Below, piece after piece: positions 52,683 through 61,551 of a stretch of 64,000 nucleotides of DNA. The DNA is from Saccharothrix sp. ALI-22-I. Its GTDB lineage: Bacteria > Actinomycetota > Actinomycetes > Mycobacteriales > Pseudonocardiaceae. The notes below the pieces were generated by a model. That model saw only the letters and a list, made by a program, of their open reading frames with translations, had not been told where the DNA came from and did no database searches. A program made the position numbers and the translations under genes. The stretch spans positions 62,001 through 126,000 of the forward strand of contig NZ_MTQP01000052.1 in assembly GCF_001984175.1 (NCBI RefSeq), in the 5' to 3' direction. The first letter of the stretch is position 1; each line of letters opens with the position of its first letter.

Positions 52683-53069
52683 TTACGGGTCGAGCTCCCG
52701 CGCCACCGCGCGGACCACGTCGGCGATCAGCTTGGTGTTCTTCCGCTCCGGGTAGCGGCCTCGGCGCAGCTCGGGCTGCACCTTCATCTCCAGCAGCTTG
52801 ATCATGTCCTCGATCAGGCCGTGCAGCTCCTCCGCCGGCCGGCGGCGGGCCTCCGCGACCGAGGGCGCCGGGTCGATCAGGCGCACCGAGAGCGCCTGTG
52901 GACCGCGCCTGCCCTCGGCCATGCCGAACTCGATCCGCTGACCGGCTTTGAGGCCCTCGACACCCGGAGGCAGCGCGGATTTCCGCACGTATACGTCTTC
53001 GCCACCGTCCTGTGTGACGAAGCCGAAGCCCTTCTCCGAGTCGTACCACTTGACCTTGCCGGTCGGCAC
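52683..53069 (-). CDS. cspB: Cold-shock domain protein (CspB-like)
   Basis: 128 residues: an N-terminal cold-shock domain ([21 protein letters not shown] and [10 protein letters not shown], with RNP1 KGFGF and a variant RNP2) plus a conserved C-terminal extension ([30 protein letters not shown]). This long form is typical of actinobacterial CspB. Start GTG 53069 ([10 protein letters not shown]) matches recalled homologues; GTG 53078 has better RBS spacing (AAGG). A perfect hairpin lies 26 bp upstream of the latter. Confidence 0.92.
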   Translation of the reverse strand: MPTGKVKWYDSEKGFGFVTQDGGEDVYVRKSALPPGVEGLKAGQRIEFGMAEGRRGPQALSVRLIDPAPSVAEARRRPAEELHGLIEDMIKLLEMKVQPELRRGRYPERKNTKLIADVVRAVARELDP

Positions 53070-53103
53070 CGCGCTCACCAATCCTTAAGCAATCACACGA
53101 CGA

Positions 53104-53131
53104 ACGCGCCTTGGGCGTGCCCAAGGCGCGT
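53104..53131. promoter_or_regulatory. Perfect 12-bp hairpin upstream of cspB
   Basis: ACGCGCCTTGGG-cgtg-CCCAAGGCGCGT is a perfect 12-bp stem with a 4-nt loop, located between divergent genes rather than at a gene end. It may be a 5'-UTR structure of cspB or a terminator shielding cspB from the phosphatase transcript that reads in from 53353. Confidence 0.65.
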
Positions 53132-53195
53132 CCTTCCAGAGTATCCAGAACACCGCCACCGGGGCACCTCCGATCGCGCGACTACGATCAGCCGC

Positions 53196-53387
53196 ATGTC
53201 GACCTCGAAGCTGATGCCGCCGGCGGTGGCGTTGTTCGCGCTCGGCGTGGTGGCCATTGTCGCGCTGTTCGTCGCGGGCGAACGCGGCCTCCCCGCCTGG
53301 GTGTTCGCCATGGGTTGGCTGCTCGCGCCCGCAGGTCTGGCGCTCGGCGTGTTCAGCGTGGTGAAGGGGTCCCGGCCCCGGCGGTGA
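53196..53387 (+). CDS. Small two-helix membrane protein
   Basis: 63 residues with two hydrophobic helices (about 8-27 and 34-55) and a basic tail (KGSRPRR). No family recognised. ATG 53196. Its last 35 bp overlap the 3' end of the convergent HAD gene. Confidence 0.6.
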   Translation: MSTSKLMPPAVALFALGVVAIVALFVAGERGLPAWVFAMGWLLAPAGLALGVFSVVKGSRPRR

Positions 53388-53997
53388 GCCGGTCCGCGTT
53401 CGCCCGCAGCCAGTCCGGGAACGCGATCAGGTCCGGCAGCACCACGTCCGCGCCCTCTTCGGCCAGCTCTTCCGCGCTGCACGGCCCGCTGACCACAGCG
53501 ACGGACACCGCCCCGGCGGCCTTCGCGCCCCGCACGTCACCCACGTGGTCGCCCACGTACACCGCCGCGTCGTGCGCCTTCAACGCCTCCGCCTTGCCGG
53601 TGGACCACAGCTCGCCGAACAGGTGGTCGACCTCCCAGTCGAACGCGGCCAGGTGCAGCGCCGCGTTGGCCCGGTACTTGCCGGTGACCACGATCGTCGT
53701 CCCGCCCAGCTCACGCACCACCGCAAGCGCTTGCGCCGCGCCCGGCAGGGCGACGGTGGCCGGGATGACGACCTCCGGGTACAGCGCGCGGAACCGGGTG
53801 ATCAGGTCCGGGATGTCGGCCTCGGCCACGCCGAAATCGCGGTAGATCATGTCCAGCGGCGGGCCCAGGTTCGCCGCGAAGTGCGCCCCGTCGAGCGGGT
53901 AGCCGCTCTCCGCCGCCACCGCGTCCATCACCGCCGCCATGCCGGGCCGGGGGTCGATCAGGGTCATGTCGAGGTCGAATCCCACGGTCAGCGGCAC
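53353..53997 (-). CDS. HAD-family phosphatase
   Basis: About 214 residues of the HAD superfamily, phosphoglycolate-phosphatase-like. Motif I is DLDMTLID (nucleophile Asp and acid Asp), motif II VVTGK, motif III Lys in STGKAEAL, and motif IV YVGDHVGDV. Start GTG 53997 (VPLTVGFDLD) is preferred; GTG 54006 is in frame. It is divergent from the TetR gene and overlaps the small membrane protein gene tail to tail by 35 bp. Confidence 0.87.
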   Translation of the reverse strand: MPLTVGFDLDMTLIDPRPGMAAVMDAVAAESGYPLDGAHFAANLGPPLDMIYRDFGVAEADIPDLITRFRALYPEVVIPATVALPGAAQALAVVRELGGTTIVVTGKYRANAALHLAAFDWEVDHLFGELWSTGKAEALKAHDAAVYVGDHVGDVRGAKAAGAVSVAVVSGPCSAEELAEEGADVVLPDLIAFPDWLRANADRLTAGAGTPSPR

Positions 53998-54033
53998 GAA
54001 TCGCACTTTAGGGGCTGTGCCAAGCTTTGCGCC

Positions 54034-54594
54034 GTGACGGAACTCACCCGGGCCCTGCTCGACGCGGCCGCGGAGTTGCTGGCGGCGCACGGCTCCCGCG
54101 GCCTGCGGATGGCCGAGGTCGCCGCCAAGGTGGGCGTGAGCAGGCAGACCGTCTACAACGAGTTCGGCAACAAGGAACGGCTCGTGCAGGCCGTGGCGCT
54201 GCACAAGACGGCCGAGTTCGTGGACGGCATCCGCGCGCGACTGCTCGACACGCCCGACCCGCTGGAGGGGTTGCGGTTGGGCATCGGGTTCGCGTTCGAC
54301 CTGGCTGAGGTGGACGTGCTGGTCAAGTCCATCCTCGGCGGGACGAACGCCGAGGACCTGCTGCCGCTGCTGACCACCAGGGGACGGCCGGTGCTGACGC
54401 TGGCCACCTCGGTGTTCGTCCAGCACATCCGCCGGCACTGGCCCGCGGTGCCCGACGCCAGGGTGCACCTGATCGCGGAGACGATCGTGCGGGTGGCGTT
54501 GAGCCACCTGCTGACGCCGAGCAGCCGGCGGGTCGAGGCGGTGGTGGGTGTGACGGAGGCGCTGTTACGGGGGCCTGACGGTGTCGCGGGGTGA
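54034..54594 (+). CDS. TetR-family regulator
   Basis: 186 residues with HTH GLRMAEVAAKVGVSRQTVYNEFGNKERLV, similar to the AlkX/Rv3249c-like TetR group. Start GTG 54034. It faces the HAD phosphatase across only 36 bp, which has no evident palindrome, so autoregulation cannot be read. The target is unknown. Confidence 0.87.
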   Translation: MTELTRALLDAAAELLAAHGSRGLRMAEVAAKVGVSRQTVYNEFGNKERLVQAVALHKTAEFVDGIRARLLDTPDPLEGLRLGIGFAFDLAEVDVLVKSILGGTNAEDLLPLLTTRGRPVLTLATSVFVQHIRRHWPAVPDARVHLIAETIVRVALSHLLTPSSRRVEAVVGVTEALLRGPDGVAG

Positions 54595-54613
54595 CGGCTT
54601 CAGACGGGTCTGG

Positions 54614-54793
54614 TCACGGGTGGTAGCGGCCCGCGACCTCTACGATTTCGCCGTCGTTTGTTGAAGTAGAGCTTCGGCGCGTACGGCGGGGTGATGTCCG
54701 CCGAGGACGGCGAGAACACCACCCACCCGTCACACCGAGCAGCACGACGACCACCGCGGCGATCGCGAACTTTCACTTCCCGAGCCGTCTCAT
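54614..54793 (-). pseudogene. Decayed small exported protein gene
   Basis: ATG 54793 opens MRRLGK, then TGA, then KFAIAAVVVVLLGVTG, a clear signal/anchor helix. A frame change continues WVVFSPSSADITPPYAPKLY, and a second shift gives NDGEIVEVAGRYHP and a stop at 54614. One stop and two frameshifts in about 180 bp mark a decayed gene for a roughly 58-residue exported protein. The stop is probably TGG (Trp) changed to TGA. No intact homologue is recognised. Confidence 0.72.
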
Positions 54794-54797
54794 CCCG

Positions 54798-55769
54798 CTA
54801 GACCGCCACGTCGGCGTAGGTGAGGCCGACTTGTTCGGCGGCCCTGGTGAGGGTGCGCAGGATCGCCAGCGACTCGGCGTGCGGCATCGACGGGCTCTCC
54901 ACATCGCCCGCCAGCACCCGGTTCACCACCTCGCGCAGCTGCGGCACGTACCCGGCGCCCTCCTGCTCGTGCCGGTGCTCCACCCCGTTCACGATGATCC
55001 GGCTCGGGTTGAAGACGGCTTCCGGCAGCTCGACCAGGCCCTTCGTGCCGTACACGACCGCCCCGGACTTCAGCGGGCTGACCAGCGACGACCCGAGCAG
55101 CGCGTGCGCGCCGTCCGGGTAGCCGAGCAGCATGCCGATCTCGGCGTCCACGCCGTCGACCATGGAGCCGTGCGCGGCGACGGTCGCCGGCTCGCCGAGC
55201 AGCAGGTGGGCGAACGACACCGGGTAGATGCCCAGGTCGAACAGGGAACCGCCGCCGAGGGTCTTGGCCCACAGCCGGTGCGCCGGGTCGTGTTCGAGGG
55301 TGAAGCCGAAGTCGGCGTGGATGGACCGGACGTCGCCGATCTCACCGGCCGCGACCAGCTCGCCCAGCCGCACGATGAGCGGGTTGAAGCGGGTCCAGAT
55401 GGCCTCCATGAAGAACAGGCCGCTCTCGCGCGCCAGGTCGACCACGTCGTGGAGGTCCGGCAACGTGAGCGTCGCGGGCTTCTCGCACAGCACGTGCTTG
55501 CCCGCCTCCAGCGCCGCACGGGTCACCGCGTGGTGCTGGGCGTGCGGCGTCGCGACGTAGACGACGTCCACGTCCGGGTCCGCGAGGAGGTCGGTGTAGT
55601 CGCCGTAGGCACGCGGGATCTCGTGCTTGGCCGCGAACGACTCGGCCTTGGGCAGTGCGCGCGAGGACACCGCGAGCACCTCTACGTCGGGCAGCAGGCG
55701 GAGGTCACCGGTGACGACGTCGGCGATGCCGCCGGTCGCCACGACACCCCAGCGGAGTTTGTTCGGCAC
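54798..55769 (-). CDS. Gfo/Idh/MocA-family oxidoreductase
   Basis: A 323-residue NAD(P)-dependent dehydrogenase: a Rossmann N-terminus (WGVVATGGIADVV), the CEKPATL signature with catalytic Lys, and the substrate domain with GGGSLFDLGIYPV. The dimeric dihydrodiol or sugar dehydrogenase branch is likely. Start ATG 55769. The decayed exported gene lies just downstream. Confidence 0.9.
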   Translation of the reverse strand: MPNKLRWGVVATGGIADVVTGDLRLLPDVEVLAVSSRALPKAESFAAKHEIPRAYGDYTDLLADPDVDVVYVATPHAQHHAVTRAALEAGKHVLCEKPATLTLPDLHDVVDLARESGLFFMEAIWTRFNPLIVRLGELVAAGEIGDVRSIHADFGFTLEHDPAHRLWAKTLGGGSLFDLGIYPVSFAHLLLGEPATVAAHGSMVDGVDAEIGMLLGYPDGAHALLGSSLVSPLKSGAVVYGTKGLVELPEAVFNPSRIIVNGVEHRHEQEGAGYVPQLREVVNRVLAGDVESPSMPHAESLAILRTLTRAAEQVGLTYADVAV

Positions 55770-55810
55770 GGGACGGCAGCATAATGGGGGTGATCGGGCA
55801 AGATGGGCCT

Positions 55811-56185
55811 GTGAGGATCATCTTGAACCTGATCTGGCTGGTATTGAGCGGCTTCTGGCTGGCCGTCGGGTACGTGATCGCCGGTGTGGTGTGCTGCGTG
55901 CTGATCATCACCATCCCGTGGGGGCTGGCGTCGTTCCGGATCGCGAACTACGCGCTGTGGCCGTTCGGGCGGACGGTCGTGGACCGGCCCGGCGCGGGCG
56001 CGCCTTCCTTGCTCGGCAACATCGTGTGGATCGTGGTCGCGGGCATCTGGCTGGCCATCGGGCACGTCGTCACCGGTGTCCTGCTGTGCGTGACGATCAT
56101 CGGCATTCCGCTGGGCGTGGCCAACTTCAAGTTGGTGCCGGTGTCGTTGATGCCGTTGGGCAAGGAGATCGTCGAGCTGCCCTGA
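55811..56185 (+). CDS. YccF-family inner membrane protein
   Basis: 124 residues with four helices in two internal repeats: ITIPWGLASFRIANYALWPFG and IGIPLGVANFKLVPVSLMPLG. This is the YccF (DUF307) signature, with the mycobacterial counterpart Rv0870c beside moaA (recalled). Start GTG 55811 (VRIILNLIWLV). Function not established. Confidence 0.87.
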   Translation: MRIILNLIWLVLSGFWLAVGYVIAGVVCCVLIITIPWGLASFRIANYALWPFGRTVVDRPGAGAPSLLGNIVWIVVAGIWLAIGHVVTGVLLCVTIIGIPLGVANFKLVPVSLMPLGKEIVELP

Positions 56186-56193
56186 GGTGCGGG

Positions 56194-56574
56194 TCAGTCG
56201 GCCTGGTGCAGGCAGAGGATGTTGCCCTCGCTGTCGTGGAACCAGGCGGCCTTCTCCGAGCCCATGACGGCGATGTGGTTGACCGTCTTCAGGTCGGGCA
56301 GGTCGTAGTCGTCGAACCGGACGCCGCGCTGTTCGAGGTCGCGGATCTCGGCGGACACGTCTTCGACCTCGAAGCTGAGCACGGTGTGCTCGGTCTGCGA
56401 GCCTTCCTCGGCGGGCATCAGGCCGAGCGCGTCGCCCTTGCCGAGTTCGAACATGAGGGTGCCGTCCTCGGTGCTGCCGAGCGGGGTGAGGCCGAGCTGG
56501 TCGGTGTAGAAACGGCGGGCCCGCTCCGGGTCGGACACGGGCAGGATCGTCGTGGTTCTGGTGGCAGTGAGCAT
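56194..56574 (-). CDS. VOC-family (glyoxalase-like) protein
   Basis: 126 residues with the vicinal-oxygen-chelate fold: TTTILPVSDPERARRFYTDQLGL at the N-terminus and AAWFHDSEGNILCLHQ at the C-terminus. Metal ligands cannot be assigned with certainty, so it may be a non-enzymatic binding protein. It is 34 bp downstream of the metallophosphatase on the same strand. Confidence 0.85.
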   Translation of the reverse strand: MLTATRTTTILPVSDPERARRFYTDQLGLTPLGSTEDGTLMFELGKGDALGLMPAEEGSQTEHTVLSFEVEDVSAEIRDLEQRGVRFDDYDLPDLKTVNHIAVMGSEKAAWFHDSEGNILCLHQAD

Positions 56575-56608
56575 GGCTTCCCTCCTTGTGGGTCAAGCCA
56601 TGCTGCGC

Positions 56609-57412
56609 CTACTCCAGGTCGTCCGCCAGTCGAACTACCAGGCACGGGCCGCCGCTGTAGAGGCCCGCGTCGATGGCCAGCACCTTGCCGTCGGCGTACC
56701 GGAGCGGGCCGTCGATCTCCTCCGGCGGCACGCCGAGTTGGTCGGCGATGACGCTGTGGCCGTGCACCACCTCGCGGCCGCCGAGCACGTCGAGCAGTTC
56801 GGCCGCCACGTCCGCGCCGTCGGGACCGCGGAAGGCGTAGCGGGTGGTCATCTTCCGCCAGCACTCCCACCAGTGGTCCAGGTCGTCGCCCTTGAGCACG
56901 GTCCGGACGGCCTCGTTGACCTCGTCGATCGTGGCGCCCCACTCCAGGTAGGCCAGGGTGTCGGAGTGCATCAGCAGGTGGCCGTCGACCTCGGTGAGCA
57001 CCGGGCGGGTGGTCAGCCACTCGATGTGGGCGTCGGTGAGGCGGTCCTGGTCGCTGCGCCGACCGCCGTTGAGCAGCCAGCTGCGGGCGAAGCTGCGCGG
57101 GGTGGGCGCACCCGGAACGTTCCGGTCGCCGAATCGGTGCATGCCCAGCAGCAGGACCTCGTGGTTGCCGATGAGGGCGTCCACCCGGCCGCCACCCTGG
57201 TCGGCCAGGCTCTGCTCGGCCAGGCGCATCACGAACTCGATCACGCCGATGCCGTCCGGGCCGCGGTCTACGAAGTCGCCGAGGAACCACAGCTCCGCGT
57301 CACCGCCGCACCAGTTGCCGTCGGCGTCGACCAGGCCCGAGGTGTGCAGGGCGCGGGTCAGTTCGGCGAGGTGCCCGTGCACGTCGCCAACCACGAAGAG
57401 CGGTCGTTCCAC
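56609..57412 (-). CDS. Calcineurin-like metallophosphoesterase
   Basis: A 267-residue phosphoprotein-phosphatase/ApaH-type enzyme with all core motifs: GDVHGH, GDFVDRG, GNHE, and later His in LMHSD and VVHGHSV. Substrates could be phosphoproteins or dinucleoside polyphosphates. ATG 57412. The 317-bp upstream region contains the palindromic repeat (copy 2). Confidence 0.9.
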   Translation of the reverse strand: MERPLFVVGDVHGHLAELTRALHTSGLVDADGNWCGGDAELWFLGDFVDRGPDGIGVIEFVMRLAEQSLADQGGGRVDALIGNHEVLLLGMHRFGDRNVPGAPTPRSFARSWLLNGGRRSDQDRLTDAHIEWLTTRPVLTEVDGHLLMHSDTLAYLEWGATIDEVNEAVRTVLKGDDLDHWWECWRKMTTRYAFRGPDGADVAAELLDVLGGREVVHGHSVIADQLGVPPEEIDGPLRYADGKVLAIDAGLYSGGPCLVVRLADDLE

Positions 57413-57550
57413 AGTTGCGACGATAAGCGACGTAGGGGCGTGGTGCGCAAAAGTCGATCAGAGCGGTGTTCGGCGCCTTGGGCCGCCTGGACGAGGGACT
57501 CCCCCGGTGGGGTGAGTGGCTGGTTGGGTTCAGGGCCGGTGGTCTCGTCC

Positions 57551-57608
57551 GGCTCGATTTGACATGGGGCCCTTACGGGCACCGAAGGGCCCCATGTCAA
57601 ATCGAGCC
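57551..57608 (-). repeat. Dispersed palindromic repeat, copy 2
   Basis: A perfect 24-bp inverted repeat: arm 57551-57574, beginning GGCTCGATTTGACATGG, pairs with 57585-57608 around the 10-nt loop acgggcaccg. It matches the arms of the 29.3-kb copy in reverse orientation and shares the GGCCGACGA and GGAC flanks. As at 29.3 kb, it lies downstream of one gene and upstream of the next on the same strand. Confidence 0.93.
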
Positions 57609-57665
57609 TCGTCGGCCCACCCACGGGCCCGTCGGGGGTTGGTGGGGTTGGTGGCCACCCCCGCC

Positions 57666-57717
57666 GCGAGGTCGACTGCCCAGGCGACCGAGCCGCCGTC
57701 TCCGAAGGAGCGGCAAT
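57666..57717 (-). terminator. Covarying 3' hairpin element, copy 1
   Basis: GCGAGGTCG (57666-57674), then CGAGCCGCCGTCTCCGAAGG and AGCGGCAATT from 57689 to about 57717. On the minus strand it reads GCCG-CTCC-ttc-GGAG-a-CGGC, a hairpin just after the HAD stop. The copy at 62.94 kb has CTGC/GCAG in place of CTCC/GGAG. Confidence 0.78.
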
Positions 57718-57729
57718 TAAACACGGCAA

Positions 57730-58527
57730 TTAAACAGGGAACGGGTTGGCGGAGTTGCCTACGAGGTCCGCGATGGACTTGACGACGCGCGTCGGGCGGT
57801 ACGGGTACAGCTCGGCGGTGGAGTCTGCGGAGATGCCGGTGAGGACGAGGATCGTGCGCAGGCCGGCTTCCAGGCCGGAGCGCACGTCGGTGTCCATTCG
57901 GTCGCCGATCATCAGGGTGGTCTCCGAGTGGGCGCCCAGGGCGCGCAGCGCCGACCTCATCATCAACGGGTTCGGTTTGCCCACGTAATAAGGGGCGCGG
58001 CCGGTGGCGCGTTCGATCAGGGCGGCGATCGAGCCGGTGGCGGGGAGGGAGCCCTCGCGGGAGGGGCCGGTGGCGTCGGGGTTGGTCGCGATGAACTTCG
58101 CGCCCTCTTCCACCAGGCGGATCGCCTTGGTGATGGCGGTGAAGCTGTAGGTGCGGGTTTCGCCGAGGACCACGTAGTCCGGGTCGCGGTCGGTCAGTAC
58201 GTAGCCGATCTCGTGCAGGGCCGTGGTCAGGCCGGCCTCGCCGATGACGAATGCCGAGCCGCCGGGGCGCTGGGAGTCCAGGAACTTCGCGGTGGCGAGC
58301 GCGGAGGTCCAGATGGCGGCCTCCGGCACGTCCAGGCCTGTGCGGACGAGGCGGGCGCGCAGGTCGCGCTGGGTGTAGATGGAGTTGTTCGTGAGCACCA
58401 TGAACGGGATGGCGTTCGCGGTCAGCTCGGCGACGAACTCGCTCGCCCCCGGGATGGGGTGCTCCTCGTGCACGAGCACGCCGTCCATGTCCATCAGGTA
58501 GTTCCACTGAGCGGCCATGGCCGACAT
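57730..58527 (-). CDS. HAD-IIA hydrolase (NagD-like)
   Basis: A 265-residue HAD-IIA phosphatase. Motif I is MDMDGVLVHE, motif II LTNNS, and motifs III/IV VGKPNPLMM and MIGDRMDTDV. NagD relatives dephosphorylate UMP or sugar phosphates. Start ATG 58527, with ATG 58518 as an alternative; neither has a clear RBS. It follows the MarR gene by 9 bp, so it is probably cotranscribed. Confidence 0.9.
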   Translation of the reverse strand: MSAMAAQWNYLMDMDGVLVHEEHPIPGASEFVAELTANAIPFMVLTNNSIYTQRDLRARLVRTGLDVPEAAIWTSALATAKFLDSQRPGGSAFVIGEAGLTTALHEIGYVLTDRDPDYVVLGETRTYSFTAITKAIRLVEEGAKFIATNPDATGPSREGSLPATGSIAALIERATGRAPYYVGKPNPLMMRSALRALGAHSETTLMIGDRMDTDVRSGLEAGLRTILVLTGISADSTAELYPYRPTRVVKSIADLVGNSANPFPV

Positions 58528-58536
58528 GCTGCCGGC

Positions 58537-59001
58537 TCAGGCCTCGATCACGCGCCGGCGGAACGTTTCGATGAGGGTCTGGTTGTAGCGTTCCAGCACG
58601 TCACGCTCCTCGGGGGTGAAGCGCGACAGCACCTCGCGCAGCGTCTCCTCGGCGCCGACGAACAGGTGCGCGAACTTGCCCTCGTCCTCGATGGTGACCT
58701 CGACCAACACCTTCCGCCGGTCGTGCGGGTCGCGCACCCGCCGCACGTAGCCGGCCCGCTCCAGCCGGTCGATCACGCCGGTCACCGCGCCCGTGGACAG
58801 GCCGGACAGTTCGGCGATCCGACCGGCGGTGATCGGGCCGTCCGCGCGCACCGCCAGGTCCAGGCACTTCTCGTCGGTCGGCGACAGGCCCATCTGCTCG
58901 GCCACCCGGCTGTGGAACAGGACGGTGAGCGCGCTGGTCTCCCGGGCGTAGAGGCTGAACCGCTCCAGCACGTCGGTGGGCACCTCGTGCTCACTGGTCA
59001 T
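58537..59001 (-). CDS. MarR-family regulator
   Basis: 154 residues. The winged helix GPITAGRIAELSGLSTGAVTGVIDRLERAGYVRRVRDPHDRRKVLVEVT is textbook MarR. Start ATG 59001 (MTSEHEVPTD) was chosen, although the frame extends to 59049. It is the promoter-proximal gene of the MarR-HAD operon and divergent from moaA; no palindromic operator stands out in the gap. Confidence 0.88.
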   Translation of the reverse strand: MTSEHEVPTDVLERFSLYARETSALTVLFHSRVAEQMGLSPTDEKCLDLAVRADGPITAGRIAELSGLSTGAVTGVIDRLERAGYVRRVRDPHDRRKVLVEVTIEDEGKFAHLFVGAEETLREVLSRFTPEERDVLERYNQTLIETFRRRVIEA

Positions 59002-59117
59002 GTCCAGCAATTTAGCGTTCGAGGGATCGGGGTTGGCATCCTCGTCCACTTGGGCGGTGGCCGCCGTCCGTGTTTTGCGTGAGCACCCACAAGTGTGAGC
59101 CGATTACCCTGGTAGGG

Positions 59118-60176
59118 GTGACAGCTGTCGAGTTGGGCCTACCCGTCGTGCGCGGCAACCCCGACGTCTCCGAACGTCCGGACTCACCGCTGCTGGTGGA
59201 CCGGTTCGGCCGGATCGCCACCGATCTGCGCGTGTCGTTGACCGATCGATGCAACCTGCGCTGTACCTATTGCATGCCGGCGGAGGGCCTGGACTGGCTG
59301 CCGAAGCCGGACCTGCTCAGTGACGACGAGCTGACCAGGCTCATCGGCATCGCGGTGACCAGGCTGGGGGTGACGGACATCCGGTTCACGGGGGGCGAGC
59401 CGCTGTTGCGGCCCGGGCTGGACGACGTGATCGCGGCGACGGCGGCGTTGGAGCCGCGACCGCGCATCTCGATGACCACGAACGGGTTGACTTTGGCGAA
59501 GCGGGCGGCCGGGTTGGTGGCCGCGGGCCTCGACCGGGTGAACGTCTCGTTGGACACCCTGGATCCGAAGCGGTTCTACGAGCTGACTCGGCGGAACCGG
59601 CTGTCGGACGTGTTCGCGGGCCTGGCGGCGGCGCGTGAGGCCGGGTTGACGCCGGTCAAGGTGAACACGGTGCTGATGCGCGGGGTGAACGAGGACGAGG
59701 CGGTGGCGCTGCTGCGGCACTGCCTGGAGCACGGCTACCAGCTGCGGTTCATCGAGCAGATGCCGCTGGACCCGCAGCACGGCTGGAACCGGGACGACAT
59801 GGTGACCGCCGAGGAGATCCTGGCCTCCCTGCGCACCGAGTTCACGCTGACGCCCGAGCCGGGCGAGCGGGGCGGGGCGCCCGCCGAGCGGTGGCTGGTG
59901 GACGGCGGTCCGGCCGTGGTGGGCGTGATCGCGTCGGTGACGCGGCCGTTCTGCGCGGCGTGCGACCGGACCCGGCTCACCGCGGACGGCCAGGTGCGGA
60001 ACTGCCTGTTCAGCCAGTCGGAGACGGATTTGAGGGCCTTGCTGCGCGGTGGGGCGTCGGACGAGGAGATCGCCGAGCGGTGGCGTGGCAACTCGTGGGC
60101 CAAGGCGGCCGGGCACGGCATCAACTCGGCCGGGTTCAGCCAGCCGGACCGGCCCATGAGCGCGATCGGAGGGTGA
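59118..60176 (+). CDS. moaA: GTP 3',8-cyclase MoaA
   Basis: A 352-residue radical SAM enzyme for the first step of molybdenum cofactor synthesis. The N-terminal cluster cysteines are Cys45, Cys49 and Cys52 (CNLRCTYC), followed by FTGGEPLLR; the C-terminal cluster motif is FCAACDRTRL with NCLF. Terminal residues are PMSAIGG, the GG tail needed for activity. Start GTG 59118. moaD follows at once. Confidence 0.96.
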   Translation: MTAVELGLPVVRGNPDVSERPDSPLLVDRFGRIATDLRVSLTDRCNLRCTYCMPAEGLDWLPKPDLLSDDELTRLIGIAVTRLGVTDIRFTGGEPLLRPGLDDVIAATAALEPRPRISMTTNGLTLAKRAAGLVAAGLDRVNVSLDTLDPKRFYELTRRNRLSDVFAGLAAAREAGLTPVKVNTVLMRGVNEDEAVALLRHCLEHGYQLRFIEQMPLDPQHGWNRDDMVTAEEILASLRTEFTLTPEPGERGGAPAERWLVDGGPAVVGVIASVTRPFCAACDRTRLTADGQVRNCLFSQSETDLRALLRGGASDEEIAERWRGNSWAKAAGHGINSAGFSQPDRPMSAIGG

Positions 60177-60177
60177 G

Positions 60178-60435
60178 TTGCGGCTGACGGTGCGGTACTT
60201 CGCGGGCGCGCGTGCGGCGGCGGGGGTGACCGACGAGAGCTTCGAGCTGTCGGGTGACGCGGCCACGGTGGCGTCCGCGATCGAGGCGGTCCGGGCGCGG
60301 CACGGGGACCGGTTGGCGCGGGTGCTGCCGGCGTGCAGCTTCCTGCTCGACGGGGTGGCGGTCAGGAACCACGACACGACGCTGGTGTCCGCCGGGGCGC
60401 AACTGGACGTGTTGCCGCCTTTCGCCGGGGGATGA
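60178..60435 (+). CDS. moaD: Molybdopterin synthase small subunit MoaD
   Basis: 85 residues with the ubiquitin-like fold, ending LPPFAGG: the terminal Gly-Gly carries the thiocarboxylate used to sulfurate precursor Z. The TTG start at 60178 is one base after the moaA stop, with GGAGGG at 60168. Partner of MoaE at 61552. Confidence 0.92.
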   Translation: MRLTVRYFAGARAAAGVTDESFELSGDAATVASAIEAVRARHGDRLARVLPACSFLLDGVAVRNHDTTLVSAGAQLDVLPPFAGG

Positions 60436-60580
60436 AGTTGCTCTACACGTAAGGCTCAGCACGTGAGGTAGACCTCACCGACGGTGACTGATATCGGTGG
60501 ATCTCAGAACGGAAACAGACCGATAACGGTGCCCTGACCTGGCTAAACGCGAGGGTCGAAGTGTCACCCGCCCGCGTTAC

Positions 60581-60596
60581 AGTGATGTGCGTCACA
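60581..60596 (+). promoter_or_regulatory. Crp-like binding site upstream of rpf
   Basis: AGTGATGTGCGTCACA matches the Crp consensus TGTGA-N6-TCACA except at the first base. In M. tuberculosis, rpfA is controlled by the Crp homologue Rv3676 (established knowledge), so this box has a precedent at the same gene. Confidence 0.72.
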
Positions 60597-60669
60597 TGCG
60601 AGATCGTTTGGCGGGAAGCGCTCGGTTACGTACCGTCGCTCTTCGGTTGGCCCCGACCGACCAAGAGCA

Positions 60670-61469
<800 letters not shown>

Positions 61470-61504
61470 CCCGCCGCCGGCGTGAGCCGGCGTGCGACGG
61501 GACA

Positions 61505-61542
61505 GGGACCTCGGACCGCCCCCCTCGGCGGTCCGGGGTCCC
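61505..61542. terminator. rpf/moaE bidirectional terminator
   Basis: A 16-bp stem (61505-61520 with 61527-61542; one G-U) closes a 6-nt loop between the convergent rpf and moaE genes. Confidence 0.87.
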
Positions 61543-61551
61543 CGATCCGTT

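Larger units (their letters stand above)
57413..57729. other. Gene-free region between two minus-strand genes
   Basis: About 317 bp upstream of the phosphoesterase. It holds the palindromic repeat copy 2 (57551-57608), the covarying 3' hairpin element (57666-57717) and a short duplication (GGCAATTAAACA twice, at 57712 and 57725). No gene or clear promoter is seen outside these. Confidence 0.8.

Noticed and set aside
54776..54793. In-frame TGA after MRRLGK as selenocysteine or readthrough
   Set aside because: Two further frameshifts in the same short gene point to decay; no SECIS-like structure was seen.
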